From the NCBI RefSeq assembly GCF_041381155.1, contig NC_091135.1, positions 9,954,075 to 10,018,074 on the forward strand: DNA of 64,000 nt, in the 5' to 3' direction. Below are positions 1-13,800 of the stretch, in pieces. The translations under genes and the position numbers were made by a program. How positions within the stretch are numbered: the first letter of the stretch is position 1; every line of letters starts with the position of its first letter. The notes beneath the pieces are model-generated. The model had not been told where the DNA came from and did no database searches. It was given only the letters and a program-made list of their open reading frames with translations. The stretch is from Argopecten irradians. Taxonomy: Eukaryota > Mollusca > Bivalvia > Pectinida > Pectinidae.

Positions 1-749
1 GTATATTTACATCCTAGATGAAGTCGCGGATCTTGAACAAATATCAATACGTGATGTGATCAAGTGAAAAAAAAGTTGTTACATGAATGCGTAATTAATC
101 TGTTTTATGATGATTGGAGGCCACGTTCTACGATAAAACAAGCATCAATTACAACATTGCTATTAATTATTCAATGTCGTTTTTAAATCTGACTCTCGGA
201 GAACCATATGCATCTCGTCGTAAGTCGGTTTGGCCGTTTATCTACGGAGGACAGTTTGACCGACTAACCGGAACTTATCATAAATTTTACATGTATTTGG
301 TTTATTATTAAAATGTACACGACAACGAATTCAAGAATTACATTTTTATTTTGGGGAGTTGTGTTGAATTACTGTTATTGTTTATACAACGACAACTTTA
401 TTTTGATCAAATAACATTTCATAAATATCTGCACAATTGAAAATACATATTTTACATCAAACGCTAACAGACAGAATCCAAAGACATTCCATCGTACTTT
501 GCTTTAATTATTCACATTTTTGTCTCGCTTGTTTTGAGTTTGTGTTTGTTCTGCGAAAGCATTATTCAGCACTTTGGTAAAGCACTTAATGGGATGAAAT
601 TCTGAGAAATACAAAACATTTTTGGATTGGAGCACACGTTCAATTTGTTTTCCACTTGAACATATCAAAACAGACAAACTTTATGTATTCTTCAAGGAGT
701 GTATGTAAATACTATATTGATAGACTCATCCGAATGACACTGCATACAT

Positions 750-815
750 GGGAGGCCGTCCTTGCATGACCCTGGCTGTTAACGGGACGTTAAAATAAAC
801 ACAAAAGCAAACAAT
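750..815 (+). repeat. 3' tail fragment of a bivalve SINE
   Basis: The segment contains ATGACCCTGGCTGTTAACGG followed by GACGTTAAAATAAACA. This is the same 3' end seen in the fuller SINE copy at 44896-45125, where the text is ATGACCCTGGCTGTTAATAG. Only the tail is recognisable; the tRNA-like head is absent. Similarity is seen directly, the family name is inferred. Confidence 0.6.
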
Positions 816-3800
816 TGTTTGATTGCTGTCGTAACATTTAAGCATTGATATTTCTTCTTAATTTCATCGAGTTGGATTCTCACAACAGTTTAGTGTGAAA
901 GCAAAGAAAAACTATTATATTTATGTTTGTTTTATTTAACCTTTCTATCATTTAAGATTATTGCATGTGGCCGATATTTCGATGACCTGTGCTATGTTTA
1001 CGCTGTGAACTTGTATGGTAATGTTCGTTGTGAGTGCTTGATAAACATACACTCGAAGTCAGCAAATATCACACAACACCCAATGTTTAATTCTCATCTC
1101 GGGGTAAGCCAATCTGGAAGCCCATCAACAAATGTATTATGCTCTATGGCTTTACCTAGATCAAGTCCTTCAATTTGAAATGAAAATAACTGCTCACATA
1201 TCAGAGGGTGTTTCACGATCATGTGCAACTGTAAACAGACTAATTTTGTGAAGAAAGATGAAGAGCAATTTCAATTTGCATTTATAAAATACTTTCTATA
1301 CCAATTAGAAACTGAAGATTGAAATATGGCGTCAAGCTATATTGGTAAGCTATTTCGATACATGTTTTTTTGTGTATGTCTTTGACAGATCTATATTCCT
1401 TACATTTCAAATGATTTCTTAGAAGTTTAAAAACAATTGTGTTAGCAACACGAGTATCGCTGTAATGCACTACGGAAACCGTATAATTCTTCGATGATTT
1501 TTGTAATAAAACAACTATTGACTATTAATGGAAACATGGTTTTCGTGTAAACTTAGAATGGAAGCCGTAAATAAGAGACACAACTGAAATGTGGTTTGAT
1601 CCGTGTAGCGAATTAACTTTACAAAAGAAATGGGAACGATGGTTTGGTTTTACAGCTACAGATTGGAACGAATTTGATTTAAAATAAAGTTGGTAACATA
1701 CATTTATATATGGCCTCCACCGGTGTGTTTGTGATAAGAACGAATAGCTTTATATATTCCGCATGCTTCCTGGTACATTTAACCCTTGGTGCTTTTAAGT
1801 CTGAATATGATCCGCGCACAATTACAGCTGTTTAACTAAGGGAAAAATCATCCAACTCTTTTCAGTTCATGCCTTGCCGTTTCTTACTTACATTTCACAC
1901 CACTTTTAAATATTTTTTTCTGTCTAAATCGATTAAACACAATAAAAAAATGAAGACAACAAAATGTGTCCTTAATGACCGTCTCGAAATATAGAGCTTA
2001 AGTCAATTAGCAGTTATCAATATTCCAGCGACGGACGACATGTACATTGTGTTGGTGACAGGGCCGACCCCGACTCTCAGCACAGCCGGAGCCCCTATAA
2101 TTTCGTACCGAGCAGTGATGACCTATCTGACCTATCCAATGTCCGTGATTGTCCTCATGACTGACCCCTGTATAGCTGGAGGATCATGATCAGTCGGCGA
2201 TCGGGAAACAGCGATATGGTGGCCCATATCAGCCGTCTTTCCTAAGGAACGTAAGTGTACAGTTTACAACTTGACAAAATATACATGACAACTACGATAT
2301 TGAAGTACAAATGTAGTTGTGTATTTTATAAAGTGTACATATGTGTATGACCGTTCACGGTGGGCAGGGCAAGGTATAATGCCGTTAATGTCGTGAATTA
2401 ATGGGAAACTGTCAATTGGAGAATTTATCAATTTCAATTTTAAACTTTACTAGGTCTGCCTTTGATTGATTTTGCAGTAATTACGTGTAAATAAATGAAA
2501 TTCAGTACCTAGAACACTAACACTGCAACATTTAAGAGTACCCAGAGCATAGACTGCAAACTCAATTTTCTCTTTTCTTTTGCTATACCTAACCTTTCCA
2601 ATCATTATATCATATATCAGATTACATTAAACCTCTATGCATCATATAGCCAAAACGTCAAAACATTGTCATTGTGAGTCAAGACCACTTGCAACAACTT
2701 GCAACACCTTCTGAATTACTGAAAGGCTTATAAATCATAAAGAAGAAATAGTTCCGCCTTCGAGAAAATAACTTTTTTCTAGGCGGAAACAATTTTAGAT
2801 GTATCCCGACACATAAAGACAACCATTGTAACTACATAAATTTGTTACATTAAACATCAATAAGAGTAAGCTTGACTCATAAAGATAAATTCAAATAGTT
2901 CCTTGTTGTTCGTAGCATCTTTGTCGTAAAAAAAAGTTAGCGACATTATTGCCATTTGGGTTAAAGTTGCAGACGACGTCCACTTCCGGTCACGTGCGGA
3001 GCTTCATAATATCCCCGGGGTTATTTCCCCCACCTGCTTATTCCGGTTAAATATCAGACTTATACACTAACATGTAGTTAATCAGAACATTTTGCGTAAA
3101 AGTAATGTAATAATAATAATCATGTACCTCTTTTCAGCCGAATTCTGACTTTTGACCTTTTCCTTACCGTCATTTTGAAATGGGATTCATTCTAAAATCA
3201 GATGAAAAGAATAAGATAATAGAATATAAAAAAAAAATATAATTTCATTATTTCTGAATAAATTTCATTATGTTGCATGCATGTATGATTGCATCGCTGT
3301 GCATGTTTTTGGACAAATAAAAAATACTATACAAGCAAAATTTAAAGTAGAAAATATGTATAAAATTCCTAATATCAAATAGTAAAAATAATTGGTGAAA
3401 AGGTACTTTGACTGACTATTTCGTTTGGGAATCCGTCCAGGATTGCAAGGTCAACGAATCCGTCTGTTGGACAGATTGACCTTCATCACTGCAGCATCGC
3501 CTGAGATTGACGCCTGACTGGTCGGTTTCTTAGTGTTCCCGGAGGGGTGTGATTTACCGAGCCCAGACAGGAAGCTGGCTCCTATGGGAGCTGGCAGGTG
3601 TTTCTTGTCTGGACAAATTGTCACAATACCACAAGACTCGATGACAATCCCTTAATGACTAAAAGCCAACAATCCGCTTTATATAAATCGTAAATAGACT
3701 GTTTTACCTAACATGATATATAGCCTCCGACTGATGAACTGGTCTGATAAAGTAGAATACCCCCCGGGTATATCAATGTCCCGCCTCTAGAAAGAAAAAA

Positions 3801-4963
3801 AAAACAATATCAAATTTATGGAGAAGTGAATGCCTTCGATGATGATTCAATTTGTATACATCATATTAGTGATATAAATGTCGAGCTTTATTTTGGATAC
3901 GTTGATGAAGACTGACAAGGTCAGCCTTCCGAGATATTTCAATTGTGTAACATATCTATCCTAGTCATTTATAAGGTTTAATCTTTATTTGGGTATTTTA
4001 CGTGAGATGGTATGAATTGTAGGCCGAGTGCGGGAAAATTCCACGCAATTTTCGTTCTTTATTATACTGTTAATATACTTATTTTAGTGGTAGTTTTATT
4101 TCAGCACTTTTGCGATGTCTTTGAAACACTAATCTATATACAACGCTTAACTTTAAAAAAAAACGGTATGTCTAGTATTGAACCAAATTATTGCACTTAC
4201 TTAAGTTCGCGCTAATAAATCATGATTTACAGTTTTATTTGTTTGGGTTTTTTTTTTTTTTTTTTTGTTGGTTTGTTTTATCCATTCGCGCTAAAATTTG
4301 TTTTGCGCTGACAGAAGTACTTTTACGTTGTTCACAGTCAAAATATAGCACTACAAAAATAGTAAAATAAACAAATTTTTTTTTATGTGTCAGCATGCAT
4401 GCAAAGTAATCTAGTGAATATATAAACTCAACAGATGCAGATTGGTGATTGTCTGTTATGCTTTTACATAACATCATAACATACACATGTACCTGCTAAG
4501 GATATGCAAAGATATTATCATTTACAGGTAAAACTACTGTTTTGAAAGCCTGACTGCAGCATTATATTTGTATATAATTATGATGTTTTTGACTATAGTG
4601 TTATCTTATTGTATCGTACTCCCAAAGGTCCCCATAGGGTTTAACGCTCGGATATAGTCCAAACGTTAGGCACTAGCAGAGTCGGAAGAGGTAGATAGAA
4701 ACATTTTGTTTAATGTTTGTGGTATAAAACAATTTGTTGTACTTCACCTAACGTATGTATGTTTTCTATTTATTTCATATTAATATTGCATATACTCTAG
4801 ACCTTACAGGTATAAAGTTATAAAGCAATGTTGAAATACATAATTAATGCTCAATTAAATATAACTGCCATACCTAATTGTTTTCAGCGATAACTAACAT
4901 CGTTGACGCTTTACAGAAATGTGCTTCATAAAGAGAGAAATATATGAGATACATCATGGTTTA

Positions 4964-5455
4964 ATTTGGTTTAGTTTATTAAATTTACGTGCTATTAACA
5001 GCATGGTTCATTAAAGGACAGCCTGTGGTGTATGTGGTGTGTAGCGTGTATGTAGTGCAAGATGTGTGTTTTTGGAGACTTTGATATATTCGTGTTGTGT
5101 CTTTTTGCATAGTTGAACTCTTGCCCTTTTTATAGTGCTATATCACTGAAACATGACACCGAAGTCACCAAGCAATACAGTATATTCCACCTAGTCACAT
5201 TATACTGACAACGGGCGAACCAGTCGCCAAAATACCGTTATGCTGAGCGCTAAGCAGGAGCAGAAACTACCGTTTTTAAAGACCATGAACCTTCCTCACA
5301 GGGGCGAGCGCTCAACCGAAGGCTAAATATGTGGTGGTGTGAAGGGAGACGTTAGGAAGAATAAAAAATAAGATCCTAAATTTACTCGCCTTTTACGATC
5401 ATGCAATAGGAGCAGCAGGTACAATTCTAAAGGTAGGGCCGGCGATATATCAACA
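4964..5455. repeat. Composite interspersed repeat with inverted SINE-like tail
   Basis: The left edge (about 4964-5025) is the reverse complement of the SINE tail: it reads GCTATTAACAGCATGGTTCA and is preceded by a TTTAGTTTATTAAA stretch. The right part ends with CTTTTACGATCATGCAATAG then GAGCAGCAGGTACAATTCTA (about 5391-5431). That right part recurs in reverse complement at about 36010-36055 and 38705-38755. The middle resembles a repeat I associate with bivalve genomes, but I cannot name the family. It may be one element of about 490 bp or two adjacent ones. Confidence 0.5.
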
Positions 5456-6943
5456 CAAGAGCGGCTTAATGCATACTTGGATGAAAGTGTCAGTTTAAGT
5501 GCAATTGTTCGAATTTTGATAAGTAAGTAATGATTATATTAAAGAAGGTTTATTAAGACAAAAGATGTTTTCTCAGACCAACGGGGAAGCAATCGCTTCC
5601 ATGTTTCTCATTACCATTTATTCGGTGATAACTAAAAATTAGGAATAGAGATTAAACAATACGATTTTTAGCCTATTTGAAGCTTTCCTTTATTTTTCAA
5701 ATCTTTTTTGGAAAAAGCATCTCTGTAATATATAGTAAATAAGCAATATATATCATTATAATGATGCATCCTTACAGATGAAACTGCACATCTAATACGT
5801 TTGGATAACAGATAAATAAAAACAAATAATCTAATATCTAAAATAATTGTTATTTATATCACTGTAATCATGAGTAAAGAGATTACATATTTGTGCTCAG
5901 CATACAAAGCATGGATATGATTATATATGAGACCTATTTGTTTGTAATACTTTCCATTAAAGAAGATGTTTTTTGTAAAGTGGAAACTCCCGGGAATAAT
6001 AAGGAATCATTGATCACTTGGTACTGTGTATGTATACACCATGTGGAGTATTCCTTATTGTCACCCATTCTTATGATAAAGGCAAACAATACCACATATT
6101 GAACAGAAAAAACCAAAACACATATTGCATACAGACATAAACAAACCCTATTGAAAAAGGACGATGACCAGATAAACTAGAGTAAGAATTCGGTACCGAA
6201 ATAGTAATGCTTTCAGTAGTAATATTGCTTAATCAATGTCACATTAATCATGGGTAGTTATAATATCCTTAATTGACAGCTCGCTCCATCAGAATAGAGA
6301 AATATGATCCGACGTTTGATATCATGACAAATGAAGGATGATCCGGTGGCCTGCTTGATCATTGTTCACTGACGCGATCCAAGTTTTCTCCGTACTTGAT
6401 AGATGCGATTCTAATTGTAGGAGAGTCATTAGCCTGTGTTGTAGAGGATTATCAGTCAGCGACAAGAAGTTTGTTTCCAAAATTGTTTAAGAAATTTGGG
6501 ACCCAACGATTGTCTCAGATCCACAATTCCGTTGATTTTCTACGTGTATTTTCATCGTTTACTAGGATGGTTCGTTGGTCAACTGCTGGTATTTTATTTA
6601 TTGCATTGCGTCATCAATAACTGCAACCTACGTCATCGGAAATGATATCGGACACTCAAAACGACTAAAAACGCTCGCTGCAAGACACAAATCTGATGAA
6701 ATCATGACACAAAAATACAAACATCTTCTAAGTTATATCGTACGTTAAATAAGTGTGACGTTAGAGACTCAATGACGTTTCTGAAATCGTCAAAATAGCT
6801 CTGACTATACCTCGCTGCAATATATTTCGACAGCAGTGATACCGGTCACATTTTATTGACTGAAATTATGTCAATAGTTAATATGTTAACTTCACCGATA
6901 CAATACTGACCTATTTACTGACATTTACCAATCGCATCAGTCC

Positions 6944-8458
6944 CCTGTGATTGATTGGTACGAGTTATATTGGAAAGACCACATATTCCTGTGATTGCTA
7001 TGGGTTATAGCTTAAAGGAGAAACCATACTACAGACCGCTGTGATTGCTATGGGTTATAGCTTAAAGGAGAAACCATATCACAGACCCCTGTGATTGCTA
7101 TGTGTTATAGCTTAAAGGAGAAACCATACCACAGACCCCTGAGATTGCTATGGGTTATAGCTTAAAGGAGAAACCATATCACAGACCCCTGTGATTGCTA
7201 TGTGTTATAGTTTAAAGGAGAAACCATACTACAGACCCCTGTGATTGCTATGGGTTATAGCTTAAAGGAGAAACCATACCACAGACCCCTGTGATTGCTA
7301 TGGGTTATAGCTTAAAGGAGAAACCATACCACAGACCCCTGTGATTGCTATGGGTTATAGCTTAAAGGAGAACCATACCACATACCCCTGTGATTGCTAT
7401 GGGTTATAGCTTAAAGGAGAACCATACCACTGACCCCTGTGATTGCTATGGGTTATAGCTTAAAGGAGAAACCATACCACAGACCCCTGAGATTGCTATG
7501 GGTTATAGCTTAAAGGAGAAACCATACCACAGACCCATGTGATTGGTATGGGTTATAGCTTAAAGGAGAAACCATACCACAGACCCCTGTGATTGCTATG
7601 TGTTATAGCTTAAAGGAGAAACCATACCACTGACCCCTGAGATTGCTTTGGGTTATAGCTTAAAGAAGAAACCATACCACTGACTCCTGAGATTGCTATG
7701 GGTTATAGCTTAAAGGAGAAACCATACCACAGACCCCTGTGATTGCTATGGGTTATAGCTTAAAGAAGAAACCATACCACTGACCCCTGTGATTGCTATG
7801 GATTATAGCTTAAAGAAGAAACCATACCACTGACCCCTGAGATTGCTATGGGTTATAGCTTAAAGGAAAAACCATACCACAGACCCCTGTGATTGCTATG
7901 GGTTATAGCTTAAAGGAGAAACCATACCACAGACCCCTGTGATTGCTATGTGTTATAGCTTAAAGGAGAAACCATACCACTGACCCCTGAGATTGCTTTG
8001 GGTTATAGCTTAAAGGAGAAACCATACCACAGACCCCTGTGATTGCTATGTGTTATAGCTTAAAGGAGAAATCATACCACAGACGCCTGTGATTGCTATG
8101 GGTTATAGCTTAAAGGAGAAACCATACCACAGACCCCTGTAATTGAGTTGGGTTATAGCTTAAAGGAGAAACCATACCACAGACCCCTGTGATTGCTATG
8201 TGTTATAGCTTAAAGGAGAAACCATACCACAGACCCCTGTAATTGATATGCGTTATAGCTTAAAGGAGAAACCATACCACAGACCCCTGTAATTGATATG
8301 CGTTATAGCTTAAAGGAGAAATCATACCACAGACCCCTGTGATTGCTATGGGTTATAGCTTAAAGGAGAAACCATACCACAGACCCCTGTAATTGATATG
8401 CGTTATAGCATAAAGGAGAAATCATACCACAGACCCATGTGATTGATATGCGTTATAA
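6944..8458. repeat. Tandem array of a 50-bp unit, about 30 copies
   Basis: Units read GATTGCTATGGGTTATAGCT followed by TAAAGGAGAAACCATACCAC and AGACCCCTGT. The period is 50 bp, with rare 49-bp units (for example near 7370, where GGAGAAACC becomes GGAGAACC). The first unit (from about 6944) and the last ones (from about 8370, with GATATGCGTTATA) are the most diverged, as expected at array edges. Because 50 is not a multiple of 3 and stops recur, it is not coding. There are no unique spacers, so it is not a CRISPR array. Confidence 0.97.
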
Positions 8459-10630
8459 TGGCGGAAAAATACATTTAGCATTTCTCTGTGACTGACATTC
8501 GTTCGAATGGTTTGTTTATTCGTTTGGTAGTTTAAAGTTTTAAAACCGTTTCAGACAGGTAACGGGCCTTTAAACTTTAGAATATGAAAAAAAAAAATCT
8601 TTACTTTAAAATTCTTCGAGATTGAAATAGATTCGCATGTCTGACCTAGTGTGGCTATATTTAATAACTTCATAGAGGCTCTAAAACTTTACCCCCTTTT
8701 GTCACAAGATAGGTTTAGAAGAATAGGAAAAAAAATTTAAGAAGGCGTTTTTCAATGTTTTTGTGTTTTCGATGTCTTTTCCACTGACGTAGGTTGACCC
8801 CATTGGTTATTTAAAATACCCTTCGGTAGCACTGCAATAGACAGGAAATAGTTCATCTACCATACTGATGCATACACCTAACGAGATACATCACAGACAA
8901 AGGATGGAAGTATTCAAGTTAAATTTCTTGTAATTTTCACCATTACAAACTCTCATAAAACATTCAATGTGTGAAAATGGATGCTTATATATGATGATTC
9001 AGATCCACGAAAGCACCAATATACTATTGACATAGCGGTAAATGTCGCATGAAACATCACTCATTTTGATAGAACCGCCCCAGTCAACGCCATGTTTCAT
9101 ACTTTCGGGTAATATCGGAAAACCAAATTGCATCACGTGATCGACTAAAATTTTATTTTAATTGTTTAATAACTTTGCGAATACAAACGTTACAAAAGTC
9201 GGTAAATATCGAAAGATTAAAACTTAGAGAGGCAGAGAAAAATATGTAGAAAACTTTAAATGCCTTTTCTATGCCAAAAATACAAAAAAAAGTCACATAT
9301 ACAACTCTCATATTTGACGATATAAGCAAACCATGGCGATGGATCTCAAACTTTAAATAAAAACAATTGAAAGTTTTCTCAAGTCTTGCTATTTCGGATA
9401 ATTTTTTTGGAAAAAAACTCATCGTGATTTTACATATGTCGGGACATCTGAACCACTCGGCCACCGCGGCCCCTATCTCGCTATTTGTCAAAATACATAC
9501 GCACAAAGGTGATGGGTTGTTAAATAGTATACTCCCTAAAAGAGGACGTTTAGCAATGTACTCAATATCGTATACTGTAAACGGGAAATGCTTCAACTAT
9601 GAAGAACTCGTCATGGTTTCCGTAATATATCAAAGTCGTTTTCGAATCACACATGTCTTGAGGGGATCAAACGTTAATTAGTGTTGTTCCCACTTAAACG
9701 GTCATTTAAGTTGATTAGCATCAGTCTTGTTTTGATATTTGGATTTTGAATCTCATTTTAACATATCTTCCACGTGTAGAACGCTTAAGAACTCGTATCA
9801 CATTAACCAAAGATCAAAGAATGATTACATTGAGCTCAAATTCCTTGGCAACTGTTGCCAAGCCAACTAAAGTAGCTTAAATAGTTTTGAATTTGAATTT
9901 TATTTGGATGCTTCAAACACAATATTTGCATGGCATGGCATATAGAAATGATTCAATATACAACAAGATATCCTATTTCAATTCCACAAAATATAGTCAA
10001 AGATAGATAACTCTCGGGCGACAATTCATGATAAATTAAATGAAAGATGGTAGTATGCATATTGATTTACCTAATGAAATGATAAAACTATGTTCAAAGA
10101 AATAAATACATCAATCATTCAAACAAAAAAGAAACATCTTTACAAATACCTTTGATGAACTGTTTTGGATGGATGAGGCTGGGTACAATATTAAAATACA
10201 GGAGTTGTGTGAACTATTTGGCACGTACGTAATCAAATACCAGACGACAAAAATACATTTTATATCCAACGATGATTTCACATAGCAGTCAAAATCTTTT
10301 ACAAAGCTGTGTCAACTGTTTAGACTATAAAACGTGTCGTGAAAATACTTCGATCGCATGCTATAAAAAGGGTGGTGTCTTTCTGTCGTAAAACAATCAA
10401 TAGTGTACATTTAATCAAACAGAAGATACCGAGGGAAAGCAATTTAAAATTTTATATATCTCGGGTTTTCTAGGGTTGTCTAGTAATCAAAGTTCGTTAC
10501 TGCTCTTTTAAACATCAATTCAACGCATATTTATATTGCGAACCATTAATCAACTAAAACTTGTACTCAAGATATAAAATTTCTTATATAAAAATACTAT
10601 TTGTATACAACATACATTGATCTTTATGAA
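8459..10630. other. Intergenic DNA; one SINE head, no supported gene
   Basis: The open frame on the minus strand at 9153-9596 and that on the plus strand at 9367-9681 both cross a SINE head and show no domain, so I do not call a gene. The rest is AT-rich sequence without visible structure. Confidence 0.55.
9438..9474 (-). repeat. tRNA-like head of a SINE (fragment)
   Basis: Read on the minus strand the sequence starts GGGGCCGCGGTGGCCGAGTG and continues GTTCAGATGTCCCGAC. It matches the head of the SINE at 44896 and includes an A-box-like TGGCCGAGTGG. No matching B box or acceptor stem follows, so it is a fragment, not a tRNA gene. Confidence 0.7.
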
Positions 10631-10635
10631 ACACT

Positions 10636-10641
10636 TTTATT
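10636..10641 (-). promoter_or_regulatory. Possible polyadenylation signal of the CUB-mucin gene
   Basis: TTTATT on the plus strand is AATAAA on the minus strand, about 240 bp downstream of the stop codon at 10878. It is plausible by position only; other AT-rich hexamers occur nearby. Confidence 0.35.
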
Positions 10642-10877
10642 AAATGAGTCATTGAGATTTCTTATGATAACTAATAATGAAAGATGGGATGTCTTATGGT
10701 CCATAAATGGTTTGATTTCTTAAAATAATTCAGGTTTTCACACCTCAAAATTATCAATTATTTTATAAGATTCCATAATGTCTTCATATCATATTTGTTA
10801 TCACCTTATCACCACGAAAAAACGTCAACATACATGGCGTCTCATTCATATCCTTAGTAACCAATTGCAAGGATTTG

Positions 10878-13800
10878 TTATAAATTAGAATCTCCATTTG
10901 TGTTTCTGGTGATAGGAACAAGTGGATGAGAGGCTTTAGGGTCTGTCATTCGGTACATATTTCGTCGGCGAAACCGCCTGGCACTCGTAATTACAATGAT
11001 CACAAATAAAACGGATAGCAAGAGACCAATAGCTGCCACGAGGGGCACCACACATGAATGAAGATCGCAGGAACTCCCTGCTCGTGCATATACAAATTTC
11101 GGTATAGCTGGCTCCGATGGATCTTTCGAGTCTTTGCTAGAATTTGTCACCTTAGCGGTGATAGATGCAGCACCTTCTGTAGAAGTATGAGACATTACCG
11201 TCGACTTTTCAACAAATTCTTTTGTAGACGTTGTAACTGTCGTCTGCATCTCCATAAAGTCGGATGTTTGAGAAAGTTCTATTTCTGTCGTCGAGTTTGC
11301 TGTATAAGCATTGCCCTTTAAATCCGTATTATCTGCTGTAGACATTGTATCTGTTGTAGACATTTTGTCTACTGCAGTAACCATAACCTCCCCTGAAGTA
11401 GATGTTAACGCAGCTGATGTAGACATATCATGGGATGTGTACAGAGAAGTCTGCTCTGTGGTAATCGCAGGTTCTGTAGAATATAAAATATCTTCAGAAG
11501 TTTTCACGTCATTCGATGTTTGACCTTGAACTGTTGTTGATACTACAAGTTCTGTAGTTGCGAGAACCTCTTCTGTTGTCAAACTGCTGTCTGTTGTTTG
11601 TGCTGGTTCTGTTGTTGGCATGATAGGCTCTGTAGAAACTATTGTCATGCTCTTTTCTGTTGTTTGTGTTAGTTCTGTTGTTGCCATAGTAGCATCTTCT
11701 GTAGTCATGCCATCAGTGGATGTTTCTGTTGTTTCCTCCGCTATTGTAGACGGTGCTTTCATTTCTGGTCCCAGTAATTCTATGGTTAAAATGGTACATC
11801 TTTTAATACACGTCAATCCCCGGATTTTAATAATAACGATACAATGTCATACAGTGTACCAAACAACGTCATCAAAACAAACAAGCACTCTCAACACTTA
11901 TACACGAGTGTAAAGAGGATGTTGTTCAGATACCAAGCTAGCACCCTCGATTCCCCAGGGTCCCGATCTCTTACGATCTCTACACCCCTGAACTATCTCA
12001 TAGTAAAACTGAAAGCCGCTCAGAGGACAAAATCTGAAGCAATCACAGGCCAGCAAAAATGTCCTTAAAGGGTACTAGAAAATGGAATTTGAGCTTTAAC
12101 TTTGATACAGAAATGTGGTTAAAAATATATACTCTTCCATTTAAGGTAACAAAAAATTCCAAATTGATATGGTTTCAAGTCAGAATTATTCATCATATAT
12201 TAGTTACTAATACCTTCCTTCATAAGATAGGAATAAATCCTAGTCCAATGTGTACTTTATGTAATACAGAAAGGGAGACAATTATACATTGCCTATGGGA
12301 ATGCAAAGAGGTGCAAACTCTGCTTCAAAATTTTGAAACTTTATTAGATTTATTGTTTATTCCTTTTGCATATAATAAAGATTCATTTCTTTTTGGAATA
12401 GTTTTACAAAATTGTAGCTCTGTTGACAATGAAATTTTGATAATTATGAAACATTACATTTATAAAACCAGATGTCTTAGCAACTCTTTAAATATCAATG
12501 CTCTTATTAATGTAATTAAGGATAATTTTTTAGTTCAAAAATATATGTTTTTTAGTCAAAGTGACCATATTAAAAGGCAATTTGAAATAGGCTGGAGGAA
12601 ATGGAAACCTTTATTAGACCTTTAAGTATATACCTTTACCCTAGTCTTTCACTTAGTATTTTACTACTGCTAACTTACTTTAATTTTCTTTTTATCTTTG
12701 GTTAGGGTTAACCGGTTTATATAGCCGATCAGCACGATTCTTCAGAACAATTTATTTATTTTTTTATTTAATATAATATATTTAAACTATAATATAGTGT
12801 ATGTGTAACGGTACCTCCTCCCTCTTCTTTCTTCTTCCTTCTTATCTTTCTTCTTTAGTATGTCTGTCCGTCTGTCTGTCTTGTCTGTCTGTCTGTCTGT
12901 CTATGTATGAGAGTGTGTGTGTGTATGTGTGAGAGAGAGAGAGAGAGAGAGTGAGAGCATGCATATATGTGCGTTATGGTTTGCTATTAATGGTAAATAT
13001 ATGTTTTTATGGATGTCTAATAACGTACAATTTGATGTTTTTAAGTATTGTGAATGAGTGCATATGCAAGTAATTGTGTGTTAGTGTCCATTTATATATA
13101 CTGTGTAAAATGTTCGAAAATAAAAAATTAAAAAAAATGTCCTTAAAGACAACAGAGAGAGTGACGCCCAAGATCAAATTCAAAGCGACTCAATCAACTA
13201 CAGTATACCGTTATACGGATCTTTTTGTTCTGTTCTATTGCCTCCAGTTCTGCTATTAGATAGTTCAGGGGCGTAGAGATCGTAAATGATTGTAACCCCT
13301 GGGGAATCGAAGATGCCACATTAGTAGTTGGCGAAAAGTTTTTGAGAATATATGTTTCACCCAAAGTTATCAGCAAGTTTAAAGCTGCTGGGCGAAGGTT
13401 TTGTAATTCAAAAATGACAAGTTACTTTTTATAGGTAAATATATGTATAGTTTGGGGCCCTTTTTGGCCCCCAAATCCATTTATTTTCAAAACTATTATT
13501 TAGATAATAATTTGTTGTATTGTTAATATTAGATTAATCTCTGATTCACCTATAATGACGGTTTTCTATTTTTTAGAGATGCAGATGTCAAAGTAACCAT
13601 CCAAAATATGCATAAATCATGAAAATCTGGACATGTCGACAATTTTTGCCATTTGTGTTTTGTCTATGAAACTAAACATCCTTGAATAATCTTCATATTT
13701 ACTGAGCATATGTCTGCACTCCCAATATATATTTATGAGAAATATAAAGTTTGATCATGGATGCGTTCTATGGTATCGAAAACAAAATCATAGCCAAAAA

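Larger units (their letters stand above)
1..6943. other. Intergenic DNA with no supported gene
   Basis: No open frame here longer than about 85 codons shows a recognisable domain, codon bias or splice pattern. The stretch is AT-rich. I see a SINE tail fragment at 750-815, a T-run at about 4246-4266 and a composite interspersed repeat at 4964-5455. Nothing else stands out. Distant exons of genes outside the window cannot be excluded. Confidence 0.6.
11941..13318. repeat. Inverted-repeat element interrupted by a LINE
   Basis: The left arm 11941-12020 contains CGATTCCCCAGGG, TTACGATCTCTAC and CCCCTGAACTATCT. The right arm 13236-13318 carries the same blocks in reverse complement in the same order. 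In translation both arms share TISTPLNYLI. The arms surround the LINE insertion, so the likely history is a foldback or TIR element later split by the LINE. Outer ends and a target duplication for this element were not resolved. Confidence 0.6.

Noticed and set aside
6944-8458. CRISPR-like array
   Set aside because: Units are contiguous 50-bp repeats with no unique spacers, in eukaryotic DNA.
9438-9474. tRNA gene
   Set aside because: Only the 5' half and A box are present; no anticodon arm, B box or acceptor pairing. It is a SINE head.
9153-9596. 147-residue minus-strand frame
   Set aside because: No domain, crosses a SINE head, and overlaps an equally long plus-strand frame.
11058-11913. 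Plus-strand open frames across the mucin exon
   Set aside because: They are antisense readings of the Thr/Ser-rich stalk of the CUB-mucin gene; no domain of their own.
12059-12625. Independent gene of 188 residues
   Set aside because: The start codon lies in the target duplication; the rest is the C-terminal end of a LINE protein.
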